Below are positions 24,455 to 38,419 of a DNA stretch of 64,000 bases, piece after piece. This DNA is from Cycas panzhihuaensis. Lineage: Eukaryota; Cycadophyta. Position 1 is the first letter of the stretch. The number at the start of each line of letters is the position of its first letter. Location: contig CM041465.1 in NCBI GenBank assembly GCA_023213395.1, positions 233,251,741 through 233,315,740 on the forward strand. Direction: 5' to 3'. The position numbers and the translations under genes were made by a program. Under the pieces are notes generated by a model. It saw only the letters and a list, made by a program, of their open reading frames with translations, was not told the DNA's origin and did not search any database.

Positions 24455-27400
24455 AGCTTTCAAGACCAATATTCTAGGGGAAGAAAATAATCTCCTAGAG
24501 GAAGATGTTAAAATCTAGAAATCAAAATTAATTTATCAAAGATAAGGTCAAGGACAATACTATCAAGGTCAAGGTCATTTTCATCAAAGTCAAAATCAAG
24601 GACAAAGATATTATTTTTAAGGTTAATTTAATTAAGGCCAAGGACAAAATTTTAAACTTTAAGGAAAAGGTAAAGGACAAAGTCCAAGAGGTAAGAGTTA
24701 AGGACAAAGAGTAAGAATTCCTAAATATAAAGTAATAATGTAATATTCCTATTACCATAGAAGTAGACACTTAGAAAAAAGTTAATTTATGAAAAGGTCC
24801 AACTTATAAAGAGGAATAACTAATATAACAGTTGAAGAAAGAAAAAATGAGAGACTCTTTCTATCAAATTAGATGATAAATAAAGTAAAAGATAGTTGGC
24901 ATATTGACTCAAGATGCTCTACCCATATGACACATACAGAAGAATGGTTTAAGGAGTTAGACAACACTAAAAAGAGTAAAATCATATTTAGAGATAATCT
25001 CACTCAAGCTATAATTAGTAAAGGGAATGTGGTTGTATAGATAGACTTTAGAGAAATAAGGTATATCAATGATATACTCTATATCCCTACACTTAAGAAA
25101 AACTTGTTATTAGTGAGATAAATGATAGAGTGAAAATATAAGGTGATCTTTAATAATGGTAAGTACACCATCAAGGATAAGTTAAATAACAAAATAATAG
25201 TTGCTAAGGGCTAAATGACTAGTGATAAATTATTCAAACTAATCATTCCTCCAACTAATTATTATGCCTTGAGGACTTCAATTAATATGGATAGTAAAAC
25301 TTAGCATAAAAGTCTTGGCCATGTGAACTATAACAATTTAGTATTAATGAAGAAGATAGAAATGGCGATAGGTCTACTTGATATTGAACATGACAAGAAA
25401 GCGTGTGAAGGGTGTATACTAGGAAAACAATAAAGGGAAGGATTCCCTAGTAAGAGCTTTAGGGTAAATGGGTCTCTTCAACTAATATACATAGATCTAT
25501 GTGGAAAAATGGATGTGCCTTCGCTTGATGGAGCAAAGTATTTTATAACATTCATTGATGATTTAGGTTTACTTTCTCAAGTATAAGTGAGATGTACTCC
25601 AATGTTTTTTTTACTTTAAAAATATGATTGAAAGATAAAGTAGACTTAAGATAATGACTCTAAGATTAGATAATAGGGGATAATTTATTTCAAATAAATT
25701 CAAAGATTATTATATATATTTTAGGATAAGGAAATAGCTCACAAATCCTTACACAAAAAGGAAGGATAGGATAATTATTAAAATAGATAGAAGTATGCTT
25801 AAATATAAGCATCTTGCTAATAAATATTAGGTAGAAGTTGTACATATAGTTGTTTATTTATTGAATAAATATACAACCAAAGTAGCAAGATGGGTTACAC
25901 CTAAAGAAGTTTAGACAAGTTACAAGCCAATTGTTAAACACTTAAGAGTTTTTGGGTGCATAACTTATGCACATATTCTAAAATAAAAGAGGATAAAATT
26001 GAATGACAAAAATACCAAGTATATATTTATAGGATATAGTGATTCATCAGGGTCTTATAAACTATACAATCTAAAAAATAAAAGAATTATTATGAGTAAG
26101 GATATTATCTTTAAGGAAGATGAATTCTATTAAGTGGAAGTTATTGAAAAGGACAAAAGCAAAAATATTATGATTAAAGTGGACTCTAACTCAAGTGGTA
26201 TAAATATACCTAGTGTAAATAAATCAAAACCATCTACTTCAAATCAAAGAGTTCTAAAATGGGTACAAAAGACTCATCACCCTTAAAACATCTTAGACAC
26301 TAACTTAAAGAAAAGAATAATAAGATCTCAAAGGGTAAACTTTATACTTATGACTCAAGTTATGTAATCAAATGAGATTTAAAACTTTGAAGAGGTAAAT
26401 AGTCAAGATGAATATAAGAACGCAATGAAGGAAGAGTACAATGCCTTAGTGAAAAATAACACATGAGAGTTAATAGATTTACTACTTAGGAAAAATGCCA
26501 TTGGGACAAAATAGGTCTACAAGACCAAGTATGAATTAGATGGGTCCATTAATAAATACAATTAAGATTAGTTATAAAGGTCTATACTTAAATTGAAGGT
26601 ATAGATTATGATGAAATATTTACACTTGTTACAAAATTAGAAATAATCAAATTAATCACAGCCTTAACTGTATAACAAAGTTAGATAATCTACCAAATGG
26701 ATGTGAAAAGTTATACCTTGAATAGTTATGTAGATGAGGAGATCTATATCTAATAACCTAAGGATTTTGAAGTAAAGGGAAAAGAAGATAAGATTTACAA
26801 ACTTAAAAAGGCCTTGTATGGACTCAAGTAAGTACCTAGAGCATGGTCCTCTACAATTAATAAATATCTTAAGGATAAAGGATTTCTAAGAAGCCAATTA
26901 GGCCCTAATTTGTATATAAAATGAGAAGGAAGTTCAATACTAATAATGGGCTTATATGTAGATGACCTAATATATATTAGGAATTATAATTACTTATCCT
27001 AAAAGTTTAATAAAGCTATGTACAATGAATTTAAAATGATAGATTTGGGTCTTATGCATTATTTCTTAAGCATTGAAGTATGGTAGGATGAAAAGGAGAT
27101 ATTTGTATCTCAAAGGAAATACACATTGGATATGATACACAAATTTAACATGATTAATTAGAAGCCACTTGTAATACCAGTAGAGATTCAATTGAAATTA
27201 TCTAAGTTTGAGGAATATGAATCAGTTGATCCTATACTTTATAGGTAGTTAATTGGGAGTTTAATTTACTTGACTTCAACTTAACCAAATATTATATATA
27301 TAGTCAGTGTAGTTTCTAAGTTTATGCATGAGCCTAAGGTAAAATATTAGTAAGAATCTAAAGGATTATTAAGTATCTCAGAGGTACTATTAGATATTAT

Positions 27401-27890
27401 TTATATTATAAGTCATTAGGTGATTACAGGTTGACTAGTTATATAGACTCATATTAAGAAAGTTGTATAGATAACAAGGAATCTACTTTAGGTTATGTAT
27501 TTAGTTTAAGTTTAGTACATAGAATTTAAAAAAGTGGCAACAATACCTCTTTCTACGATAGAAGCAGAGTATAAAATAATTATAGTAAGAGCTTGTGACG
27601 CAGTCTAGCTTAGAAGATTACTTTAGGATTTATAGGAAGAATATGTTAGTCCTACATAATTGTTTTATGATAATCAAAGCATAATTTAGATAACTAAGAA
27701 TACAATATTTTATGGCAAAATAAAGCATAGTGAAACACAACATCACTTCATCAAAGAGTTGGTATAATAAGGTGAATTAGAAATATTCTATTATAACACT
27801 AAGGATTAGGTGGCACATATTTTCATAAGGGAACTTGGCAAAGTAAAGTTTATCAAGTTTAGAGATAAACTTAGAGTCTCTCCAAATAGA
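24455..27890 (+). pseudogene. E3 gag C-terminus and pol
   Basis: Continues E3 after E4. A Gln/Gly-rich gag tail (GQGQYYQGQGHFHQSQNQG) has several CAA codons turned to TAA. A zinc knuckle near 24738-24780 has both first Cys replaced by Tyr. Protease is WHIDSRCSTHMT at 24897-24932 (DSG changed to DSR). The pre-integrase HHCC zinc region includes ACEGCILGK at about 25400. Integrase begins LIYIDLCGKMD at about 25483. The RT box YVDD is intact at 26955-26966. RNase H is near 27425-27800 with many stops. No open frame longer than about 50 codons remains in the pol part. The gene is dead but its domain order is clear. Confidence 0.88.
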
Positions 27891-27906
27891 TATTATGGGG
27901 GGGAAA

Positions 27907-28192
27907 TATTAGAACAATTATCGTATTAGGCTACTTTCCCACCTTGGGAAGATTATCTGCATTAGGGTGATAACCCAAATCATAGGAGGTATCTTGGAAG
28001 CACTTTTATTAGGTGTTTATTAATGCCATATGGTAGTAGATTTTGATAGGTATGTTGAAGCTTCTCGCTCTAGCTTATTTATCTAGGGGGTCTGAAGACC
28101 CTGGTATTCATCAACACCACCATCCTCATAGATTGATGGTTGTGCCTTCTTACTTACATTTTATTCTGTTCTTATGTCTTTTGATTCCATCC
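27907..28192 (+). repeat. E3 3' LTR
   Basis: 286 bp partner of 15253-15538, after the purine tract tatgggggggaaa. The 89-codon frame at 28043-28312 runs through its end and is not a gene. Confidence 0.92.
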
Positions 28193-28197
28193 TTTTT

Positions 28198-28470
28198 TAC
28201 TATTAGACTAAGGATTAACACATGCCTATTTATTGTGACTATGATTTCAAAGTTTTACTTACTAATCTATTATCTTTTCTATTATATGATAGCTCATTCT
28301 ACTATGCTATAATTTTCTATTAGATTTTTTGTGACCATATCATATGATATCTTATATCATACTCATTCTTTATTTATCTCTAATGTCATCACATTTTATT
28401 TTAATAGTACCACATGTTTCTTTTCATTATTTATAGCATTACTATGAGTGGTCTAGAAATAGTTTATGGC
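28198..28470. other. Spacer between E3 and E5
   Basis: About 270 bp of AT-rich sequence. Nothing recognised. Confidence 0.6.
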
Positions 28471-28475
28471 ATTAA

Positions 28476-29010
28476 TGTTAAAATATATAATATTATTTAT
28501 ATATATAATATTTGATGTTAATATTATAGATATATACACAATCCCACTCATCAGATGTATTGATAGATATGAGATGTACATATATCTATATTAATATCTT
28601 ATTGGATGATGTAATAGCTCAAGAGAAAGTATAAGTTACTTATGAAATGACTATTACTATAAATATATACACACACCACTTAAGAACTTGAGAAAGGTCT
28701 ATGACCTGAAGATGCATTCATTTTGATATCTAAGAGGAGCTCTAAACTCCACTTTCTCCCATGGCATTTTGTACACTAAGTTTTCCATGTATAAATTTAT
28801 TCTCTCTCTTATGGTAATGCTTATTGATGTATGCTTTATCTATTTTAATGCTTTATGATTCTTGTTTGTTCCTTTATATGTATACATTCCTCATGAGATA
28901 ATTCTATTATTATACCTATATGTTATATTTCTGCTATACTATACTCATTATATCATAACATAATATTATAAACTCTAATTTAGTATTAGAGTAAATTTAT
29001 ATTTCTAGCA
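28476..29010 (+). repeat. E5 5' LTR
   Basis: 535 bp, TGTTAAAATAT...TTTCTAGCA. It aligns throughout with 43983-44517. Confidence 0.93.
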
Positions 29011-29022
29011 TGGTATAAAAGC
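29011..29022 (+). promoter_or_regulatory. E5 primer-binding site
   Basis: tggtataaaagc immediately after the LTR end CA. Two mismatches to the initiator tRNA-Met site. Confidence 0.7.
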
Positions 29023-29408
29023 CTAATTATTATCCATGTTGTAAAAGATCTTATACAATAAGAAGAAAGCCTATATAAGCTAGTTGATAAGCTAGTATAC
29101 TAGTAACAAAGATAATATATGAGCTAGTATAGGAGCTAATTATAAGGTATGAATAATGAACTAAAAATTAGAATATACCAATTATGCCATTGATATGTGA
29201 CTGAGATTCAAGGGCTAGATGAAGTTAATAAAGATGAGATAAAGCCATAACTAGATAAAGTCATATATAAGAGATGAAAAACTAATACTAATGGGTAATA
29301 TTATTTAATTATTATGGATATTTATTATGCATGTTATATATATATTCTTAAGAATATATAAGTATATTTGAAGTTCATCTATAAAAGATTGCTTAAGTAA
29401 GATTGGCA
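29023..29408 (+). other. E5 interior left of E6
   Basis: Includes diverged short units built on gctagtat and agctagt (29075-29130). No coding motif seen. Confidence 0.5.
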
Positions 29409-29623
29409 TGTTAGAGTGTAATGTTTTATCTAGGTGTAAAAGGGGTAATGTAGAAACACCCTCAAATGTAACTTAAGTATAAGATGATGACACTTAGCAG
29501 TCAAGGATGTATCAGTTATAATTTAATTTGTAATGGTCATCTTGCATGATGTATATTTATATGAGACGAGATCTCCATAGAATACATGTCTTGTCTACTT
29601 CATCTCAATTGAGATTATTAACA
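29409..29623 (+). repeat. E6 5' LTR
   Basis: 215 bp, TGTTAGAGTG...TTAACA, partner of 34396-34610. Confidence 0.95.
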
Positions 29624-29638
29624 TGGTATTATAGCAGG
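29624..29638 (+). promoter_or_regulatory. E6 primer-binding site
   Basis: tggtattatagcagg, initiator tRNA-Met type with two changes, directly after the LTR. Confidence 0.85.
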
Positions 29639-30299
29639 TTATCCTGCCTGTTTGAGAGAGAAGGTTTAGTGTCTAATGAAGGCAGCCCTAGAATAAGATA
29701 GATGAAGAAGCCAGTAAAGGAAAGACTAAGAGTCAAAGACATTAAAAGGATAGACCAAAAGGTAATTAAAATTCAGTGTACGACCTATATGCAATTAAAT
29801 CGCATGTATAAGAAAAATCAAGTGTCTCTGTTTGAGACAAAATTTCACCAATAAGTAGATCTGGACATCCCCGTCACTTTTCTCTTCAGGGTCGAAGTCA
29901 TCAAGAGCATGTTTAGAGGTAATTTTCCTCACTTTACTAGTCTGCGTGAGTTTGGAGGTACCATCATTGATTTTTCTTTGATTTTCGGTTTAAATCTATC
30001 ATAATCTCTCGATTTTAATACTGTGAATACTTTAGAACTAATTGCAAGAGATTTCGTGGAGTATTTTTTGAGAATCAAATGAAAATGTGCTAAACCCTAG
30101 CTACACCTCCCTCTTTTTTGGGCTAGTTTTCTCTCAATATAAAACCTGTCTTGAAAATTTGAAACTAGATCTGGACTCTCCTTTTCGTGATCTTTCTTTT
30201 GAAGTATAGTTTGTCCCATTCTATACCATCCCAATTTTATATAGAAATATATACTATTGTATGGTCTAGCTCTGTATTTTGCTGATTTCCTTAGAATCA

Positions 30300-31225
30300 A
30301 TGGCTTCTACATTTATTTCCTTGCCTAAACAAGAGAAATTAATTGATTCCAATTACCATATTTAGAAAATTAAAGTGGAAACCATTTTAAGAGTAAAAAA
30401 CACTTGGAATATTGTAAATGGGACTAGAATTCATCCAAATGCCATGAATCCAAAGCTAACAAGTTAGGAAAAGAGATAATATAGGAATGCTCACCTTAAA
30501 AATGACACTTTTTTATTCACTCTTGGTGTATATTAAGAAGTTGAATTCTTCTTTGGACATTTGGAAATGTCTTAAAAATTTGTATGGGCAGAAAAACAAA
30601 GGATAATTGCACTCAATGAAGAACTATCCAAACTACACATAAAAGAAAGTGAGAATGTAACAGATTTCATATACAAAGTTATTTCAATTTAAAATAATCT
30701 ATTAAGTATAGGAGGAATGATTTTAGAACAAGAGCTGGTGGAATTGGTGGCAACCAAGTTACAAAAATCCTTTGATATAACTATTAACACCATTACAAAT
30801 AGTAACCAGATTGATAAAATGACTCTTGATGAATTGATGGGGCTGTTATTAAGACAAGAATAGAGAAACAAACACTATGAGGATTCTTCAAAGTTGGAGG
30901 ATGCATTTACGTCTAGACTGAATCTAGGCCTACATGGAAGAAACCAGGCTTGTGGATGAGGCTTGACTCTAGATTTCAGACAATGTCGATGCTAGCAAGA
31001 ATCTAGAGGATGTGGACAAAGTGGAGATACTAGAGTTTGTTTTAACTGTGGGAAAATCGGACACATTTCCAGTAATTATAGAAATTTTGACATTTGCTAC
31101 TACTACAGGCAGACCGAGCATTATCCATATCAATGCCCATAAAGAAGGATCGAGATTTAGAGAGGGAAATGACCTATTAGAGGATATAGTAAGGAAAAAA
31201 TAGAGGAAGAGGAAGAAGAGACTGC
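30300..31225 (+). pseudogene. E6 gag with two zinc knuckles
   Basis: Starts MASTFISLPKQEKL at 30300. The DUF4219/UBN2 body includes ALNEELSKLHIKESENVTDF (about 30610) and MTLDELMGLLLRQE (about 30820). The tail holds two zinc-knuckle-like boxes in tandem: CFNCGKIGHISSNY (31038-31079, last Cys now Tyr) and CYYYRQTEHYPYQC (31095-31136, second Cys now Tyr). Most plant copia gags have one box. Several stops sit at expected Gln or Trp. The 63-codon frame at 31012-31203 is an out-of-frame shadow of this region. Confidence 0.88.
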
Positions 31226-31259
31226 ATTCATCATTGCCTTGGCCATAAGTCTAAAAGAT

Positions 31260-34200
31260 GGCGACATATGATATGTTGATTCAAAAGCCTCGTGACATAT
31301 GACCAATCATGAAGACTGGTTTGAAACACTAAAGCCTTATGACTTCGACAGATTAGTTGAACTGGAAGATAAATATGCACTTAACATAAAAGGGATAGGA
31401 ACCATTACTATCAATCTGCAGGGAAATGTAAAGAAAATTAGGAATGTTCTATTAGTCCTTGGACTAAAAATGAACCTTCTTTATGTCTCACAACTTAGCA
31501 AAAAAGGGCTAAGAATAATTTTTTATGAAGAAGGTTATTGTCACATTCTAGACATGAAGAACAATGGAGAAATCATTGCAAAAGGCATAAGATGTAATGA
31601 TCTATATAAACTTCTATCAGATCCTATTCTTCCCAATGTAGAAGAAAAAGCTTGTACTATGGTTAAAACTAGTAATATAATTTGGCATTTGAAGTATGGA
31701 CATCTTCTAATTGAAACACTAAAATCAATAGAAAAATCAAGAATAGTAAATGGTCTGCCTCATATTTCTTTTGACAACTTTGTTTACAAAGGCTACTAAC
31801 TTGGCAAACAGCACCAACATCCATTTAAAGAAAGCACCTGGAGAGTATAATCAAAATTAGAATTAATTCATACGGATCTTTGCAATCTCATCACACCACT
31901 CTCAATTAATGACTATAGGTATTTTCTAACATTCATTGATGAATTTTACTCAAAGAGTGTGGGTCTACTTTCTTCATAACAAGTCAGAAGTCTTTGAAAT
32001 ATTCAAAGAATTTAAGTAGAAGTAGAGCTGGAATCAAGAATAAAAATTAAATACATCAGATCAGATGGAGGGAGTGAATACATATCAAAGGAATTCTTAA
32101 ACTATTGTAAGTTCTAGGGAATTCACAAATAAGTCACAACTCCATATATACCATAATCTAATGGAGTTGTAGAAAGGAAAAACAAGACTCTAATAGAGAT
32201 GGCTAGAAGTATGGTTTACGAAAGAAAGTACCAAAATCATATTGGGTTGAGGCAATAAGTACTGCTTGCTATCTAATAAATCAAATTCCAACAAAAGCTC
32301 TAGAGAACATCACTCCAGAAGAAGCCTGGCTAGGTAGGAAACCTGATGTGAGCTCATTTAAAGTATTTAGTAGCCAAGCTTTTGTTCACATACCTGATAA
32401 AAGGAGGTCTAAAATAGATGCAAAAATCATAGAATGTATTATGATAAGATATAACAAAAACTCCAAAGCCTACAAATGTATAGATCCTAAGTCCAATGAA
32501 ATCTATGTAAGTAGAGATGTGGTTTTCAATGAAGAAGATGGCTCAAATGACATTACATAATTTACAATAATTGAAGGAAATGAGAAAGAGGTGGAACAAA
32601 AAGCTGTGTCCAAAATTACTTCAGAGGAAATACACTCTGCAGAATCATCTCCTTCCCCTTCATTAGTTTAAAATGAAACAACAGAAGGAGAAGAATCAAT
32701 TATAGAACATATAGCGGAGGAAACAAACATTAAAGAAGGCACACAAAAACAGAAGAAGTTACCCAGATGGTTCATCAAAATAATTAAAGAAGGAAAGGTA
32801 ATATGCTTGAACATAAAACACGAAGTCAAAGATTAAGGGCCCTACTAAGTAGAGTCAAACCACAGACTTTTTAAGAGGCCAAAGATCAACTTGAATGGAA
32901 GATAGCCATGGACAGTGAAATGGACTCAATTAGGAAAAATCAAACATAAGAACTGGTAGAATTACCTGCTAACAAATCTGCTATCACCTACAAATGGGTC
33001 TACAAAATTAAGAAGGGAACTAATAGAAAAATAGAGAAACATAAAGCATGACTTGTTGCAAATGGGTATACTCAAATAGTTGGAGTAGACTTTGAAGAAA
33101 CCTTTTCCCCTGTGGCTAAGCTAAACACTGTAAGGATAATGATTGCACTAGCTATTGTACAAGATTAGAGAATCTTTCAATTAGATGTAAAAAGTGCCTT
33201 TTTAATGGAGAATTAGAAGAGGAAGTTTACATGAGATAGCCCAAAGGATACATCCAAGAAGGATAGGAGCATCTGGTATGTAAACTAAAACAAGCATTAT
33301 ATGGATTAAAGCAAGCCCCTCAGGCTTGGTACTCAAAGTTGGATTATTATTTGTGTCAAAATGGCTTCAAATGATGTGATTTAGACCCTAGCTTGTACAT
33401 AAGAACAAAGGGTGATAAAATCATAGTAATTGTCGTTTATGTTAATGATATGGTGCTCACCAGCAATGATGAAGAAACCACTGAAGACATAAAAGAACAA
33501 CTCAAGAAAGAATTTGAAATGATATATTTGGGCATCCTAAGCTATTACCTGGGATTGGAAATAGATCAATAACAAGGTTATGTAGCTCTGTCTCAGAGGA
33601 AATACATCAAAGATCTATTAAACAAATTCCATGTGGAAAATTGTAATCACTGTGCCACACCCATGGAAATAAATTCTAAACTAGTAGTTGATGATTCAGA
33701 GTAGGCAATAGATATCAGCTTACATAGATAGATGATCAGAAGTCTAATTTATCTAATAGCCACCAAGCCTGACATATCTCATTCAATGGGATTAGTATCC
33801 AGATATATGCAAAATCCTAAAGCGAGACACTAGAAGGCTGCAAAGAGAATTCTAAGGTACTTAAAAGGAATGACAAACTTGAAATTAGTGTATCCAAAAG
33901 GAGAATCAACTAATTTGTCAGGTTTTTATGACTTTGACTAGGCACAAGACAAGGAATGAAGGGAATCAACTAGTGGATACTATTTCTTTCTAGGATCTTT
34001 AGTAATTTCATGGTACAACAAAAAATAAGCTACTGTTGCATTATCATCCACTAAGGCAGAATACAAAGTAGCTGTCATAGCAACATGTGAAGCCATCTGG
34101 TTGAGGCAACTCCTAATTGATCTAGAATAATGACAGAATAAAGCAACTCTTCTAAAGTGTGACAATTAGAGCACCATTAAGTTAACTGAAAATCTAGTTC

Positions 34201-34386
34201 TTCATATAAGAACTAAACACATAGAGGTTCATCATCACTTCATAAGAGAAAAAGTCCACAACAAGGAAATTGATTTGGAATACTATCCATCTACTGAACA
34301 AGTTGCAAACCTACTAACAAAATCTCTTGGAAAAGAGAGACTTCAATATTTGAGAAACAAATTAGGTTTACTAGAGATAAAACATT
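31260..34386 (+). pseudogene. E6 pol: protease, integrase, RT, RNase H
   Basis: Protease YVDSKAS near 31270 has Gly of DSG replaced by Lys. The open piece 31299-31799 holds the protease tail and pre-integrase zinc region (IIWHLKYGH), whose two Cys have become Tyr (YKGY). Integrase keeps its acids in the broken frames: HTDL near 31868, RSDGGSEY near 32060 and VVERKNK with Glu at 32172-32174. The open piece 32348-32560 is the integrase C-terminal linker. In [17 protein letters not shown] (about 33290) is followed by YVND at 33438-33449, with the first Asp of YVDD lost. RNase H is near 33925-34300 (STSGYYFFLGS, STKAEYKVA). There are several stops and shifts. Confidence 0.94.
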
Positions 34387-34395
34387 AAGAGTGGG

Positions 34396-34610
34396 TGTTA
34401 GAGTGTAATGTTTTATCTAGGAGTAAAAGGGGTAATGTAGAAACACCCTCAAATGTAACTTAAGTCTAAGATTATGACACTTAGTAGTCAGGGATGTAGC
34501 AGTTATGATTTAGTTTGTAACAGTCATCTTACATGATGTATACTTAAATGAGACTAGATCTACATGGAATACATGTTTTTTCTGCTTCATCTCAATTGAG
34601 ATTGTTAACA
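34396..34610 (+). repeat. E6 3' LTR
   Basis: 215 bp, same ends as the 5' copy. Confidence 0.95.
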
Positions 34611-34615
34611 TGGCC

Positions 34616-35619
34616 ACCCTATGAAAGCAACACATTAGTGAAGTATTACACTAGTTTATCATTCATTAGTAAAGGCTTTTATGAGTGTCTTAACATTAAA
34701 GTTGAGTATTTACTATCACTTATAAACCATTCTAGAGCCTTTTGTGAGCATTTCATAATAGAGATTTACTTTTAAAATGAAGTTAAAATTCCATCCGTAA
34801 AACTAGAAATAAACAACAAGCCTGTATAGAAGGAAGAACAACATGTTGATAGGCATTTATAATAAGCGATAGAAATTAAATAGGTATTTGACAAAAAAAA
34901 GGTAAGGGACATATGGAGTTGATTTGATTAACATGGTATTATATTAACATGAAATGAGATATGATATTATAAGGGCACCATTATTTTAAAGGGTATACAT
35001 GAAATAATATAGGTATCTTAATTAAGGGCATGTGATATTTATGATAATGTCATGAATGGCATAAATGAGGATATGATTGTGGCAAACATTATGATGGTAT
35101 AAGCAATTATTTTCATAATATATATGAAGCTTTATTAATGTAAGCAATCTATGAAACCTTCACAAATATACATATTGGGCTAAGAACTCAAATCATGTAG
35201 ATTTATAAATCTATAAAGAGTATGCTTACTAGCCTCCTTTAATCCCTCATATAACAATTGCCTGTTAGAGCCAAAAGAAGTGAAGCAAATATGTGATCTC
35301 AATAGAAGTAGTTTTCCCATTAGCCAACTAAGGAAAATAGATTCCCTACACAGTTTCACTATAAAGGTTCCCATAGAATTTGCCATGTAAATATCATAGT
35401 ACAATCTTAACTCCACTATCCACACAAAACTAGAAGCCATTTGTGACCACCTGTGGTGGAGAGGAGTCATATATTGTTAAGACGATTGATACCTACTAGT
35501 CCAAAGTAGAGTCACCCATTGCATGAAATGAAAGAATAATTAATAATACCAACATCGCCTCACAAGCCCTATAGACAAGCATTTATAAATTTAGTAGTTA
35601 TAAAAACTATTAATTAGGT
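34616..35619 (+). other. E5 interior between E6 and E7
   Basis: About 1 kb. Its longest frame is a 96-codon one on the minus strand (35180-35470), opposite to the element, without a known motif. Plus-strand frames are short. No gag/pol was recognised. Confidence 0.5.
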
Positions 35620-35894
35620 TGTAAAGCCTGTCCTAGCCTTTGCCTTATTAGAAAGAGTTGTAATGCACATTTTTGAAATTTATTTTATTATAATATTGGT
35701 ATTTTGTGGTGGGTACCATGCATAACCAAGTTAAATACACACTTAATATATAATACAATAATATTATTATACATTCATTCTTATGGTCTTAATTCAAGTT
35801 AAGGTACCTTAAGGGTACTATTATGATCCTGGTATTTATTAATATTATTTTTTATTTTTGTAATATTATTTTCTATCAATTTTATTTTTCTACA
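35620..35894 (+). repeat. E7 5' LTR
   Basis: About 275 bp. The start is inferred from alignment with the 3' LTR and may lie up to 10 bp away. Confidence 0.75.
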
Positions 35895-36038
35895 TGACAT
35901 CAGAGTTAGGTAAAAAAGTAAAGAGCAAGGTATATTACTAGTCTATTATTCAACAAGTTTATTAATCTTGTATGGAGGTGGCTCTGTAGAGCCTGTTTAC
36001 TAATTACCTTAGGGGAAAACCTTAGATATACCTAGAAG

Positions 36039-37591
<1,553 letters not shown>

Positions 37592-38410
37592 ATGTCCTCA
37601 TATCATGTACCCTTTACTATCCCCAAACTTAATGGAGAGAATTATTTTATATGGTCTAGGTAAATGGAAATTTCATTAACTTCTAGAGATTTTTGGAACG
37701 TAGTGTCAAAAGGTGTTACTCTTCTAACTCCAACTTTACCTAGTGTACAATTGTTCATTGATCAAGAAAAAGAAAAAGTAAAACTTGAAATGCAAAATAC
37801 TCTTTCACTTAAATTTATTTATGGAAATCTAGAGGAATAAATACAACCTCGTCTTCTAAGTGGAATAACTGCTAAGCACGCTTGGGATGTTTTAAAAACT
37901 ACTTATGAAGATTTGATAAGTGCATGATTACAAATATCTAGAAGGAACTTTGAGAACCTTAGAATGTTTGCTTTTGACCAAATCAATGATTTTGTTACTA
38001 AAATTCAAAACCTAGTAAATCAAATACAATATTAAGGGGAATATGTCTAAGAACAAAGAATTATAGAAAATATTCTAAGGTGTATAGTTGAGATTAACAT
38101 GTTTGAGATTGTTATGATAACCATAGAAGTTACTAGAGACTTTTCTATACTTACAATTGATCAACTTCTTACCATGCTACTTATAGTAGAGGAAATAAAG
38201 AAAAGTTTCAATGAGAAATTAGAGCAAGTGTTTGCCTCAAAGACATATTTTAAGGGGAGATTTAAAAGACTGAACAAAGCTCTTATACCTCATGGAAAGG
38301 TAGAGGAAGAGGTTTTATGTTAACCTACTACAATTATGGAATTTATGGATTCTATTCAAATGAGTGTTATAGTAAAACGTATAACTCAGTGAATATAAAC
38401 TACATAGAGG
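37592..38410 (+). pseudogene. E7 gag
   Basis: Starts MSSYHVPFTIPKLNGENYF at 37592. UBN2-type stretches AKHAWDVLKTTYE (about 37870) and RRNFENLRM (about 37940) resemble those of E3, so E7 and E3 are related lineages. The frame breaks at stops, and the open piece 38099-38323 is the gag C-terminal half. A zinc knuckle is hard to see: around 38325-38395 only the last Cys of the box is left, the other ligands reading Tyr, Tyr and Phe. Confidence 0.85.
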
Positions 38411-38419
38411 AGTACAAAT

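Larger units (their letters stand above)
15253..28192 (+). mobile_element. E3: Ty1-copia retrotransposon, split by E4
   Basis: Two 286-bp LTRs (15253-15538 and 27907-28192) enclose a primer site (TGGTATCAAAGC, 15541-15552), gag and pol remnants in the copia order gag-protease-integrase-RT-RNase H, and a purine tract (tatgggggggaaa, about 27894-27906). The flanking 5-mers tttct and ttttt agree in four of five bases. E4 (16873-24449) lies inside gag with its own clean duplication. Without E4 the element is about 5.4 kb, a normal copia size. Coding frames are full of stops and shifts, so it is dead. Confidence 0.93.
29409..34610 (+). mobile_element. E6: Ty1-copia retrotransposon nested in E5
   Basis: 5.2 kb with 215-bp LTRs (29409-29623 and 34396-34610), primer site tggtattatagcagg at 29624-29638, and purine tract aagagtggg at 34387-34395. 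Flanking 5-mers tggca (29404-29408) and tggcc (34611-34615) agree in four of five. It has a full copia gag-protease-integrase-RT-RNase H series in which stops and shifts are fewer than in E3 or E4, so it is probably among the younger full-length copies here. Confidence 0.95.

Noticed and set aside
28481-29000. tagtattagagt at 28981 as the E5 primer site
   Set aside because: The 3' LTR contains the same motif followed by further shared sequence up to 44517, so the motif is inside the LTR. The true primer site is at 29011.
35180-35470. 96-codon minus-strand frame as a gene
   Set aside because: It is opposite to element E5, has no known motif, and its length is not exceptional for a window of this size.
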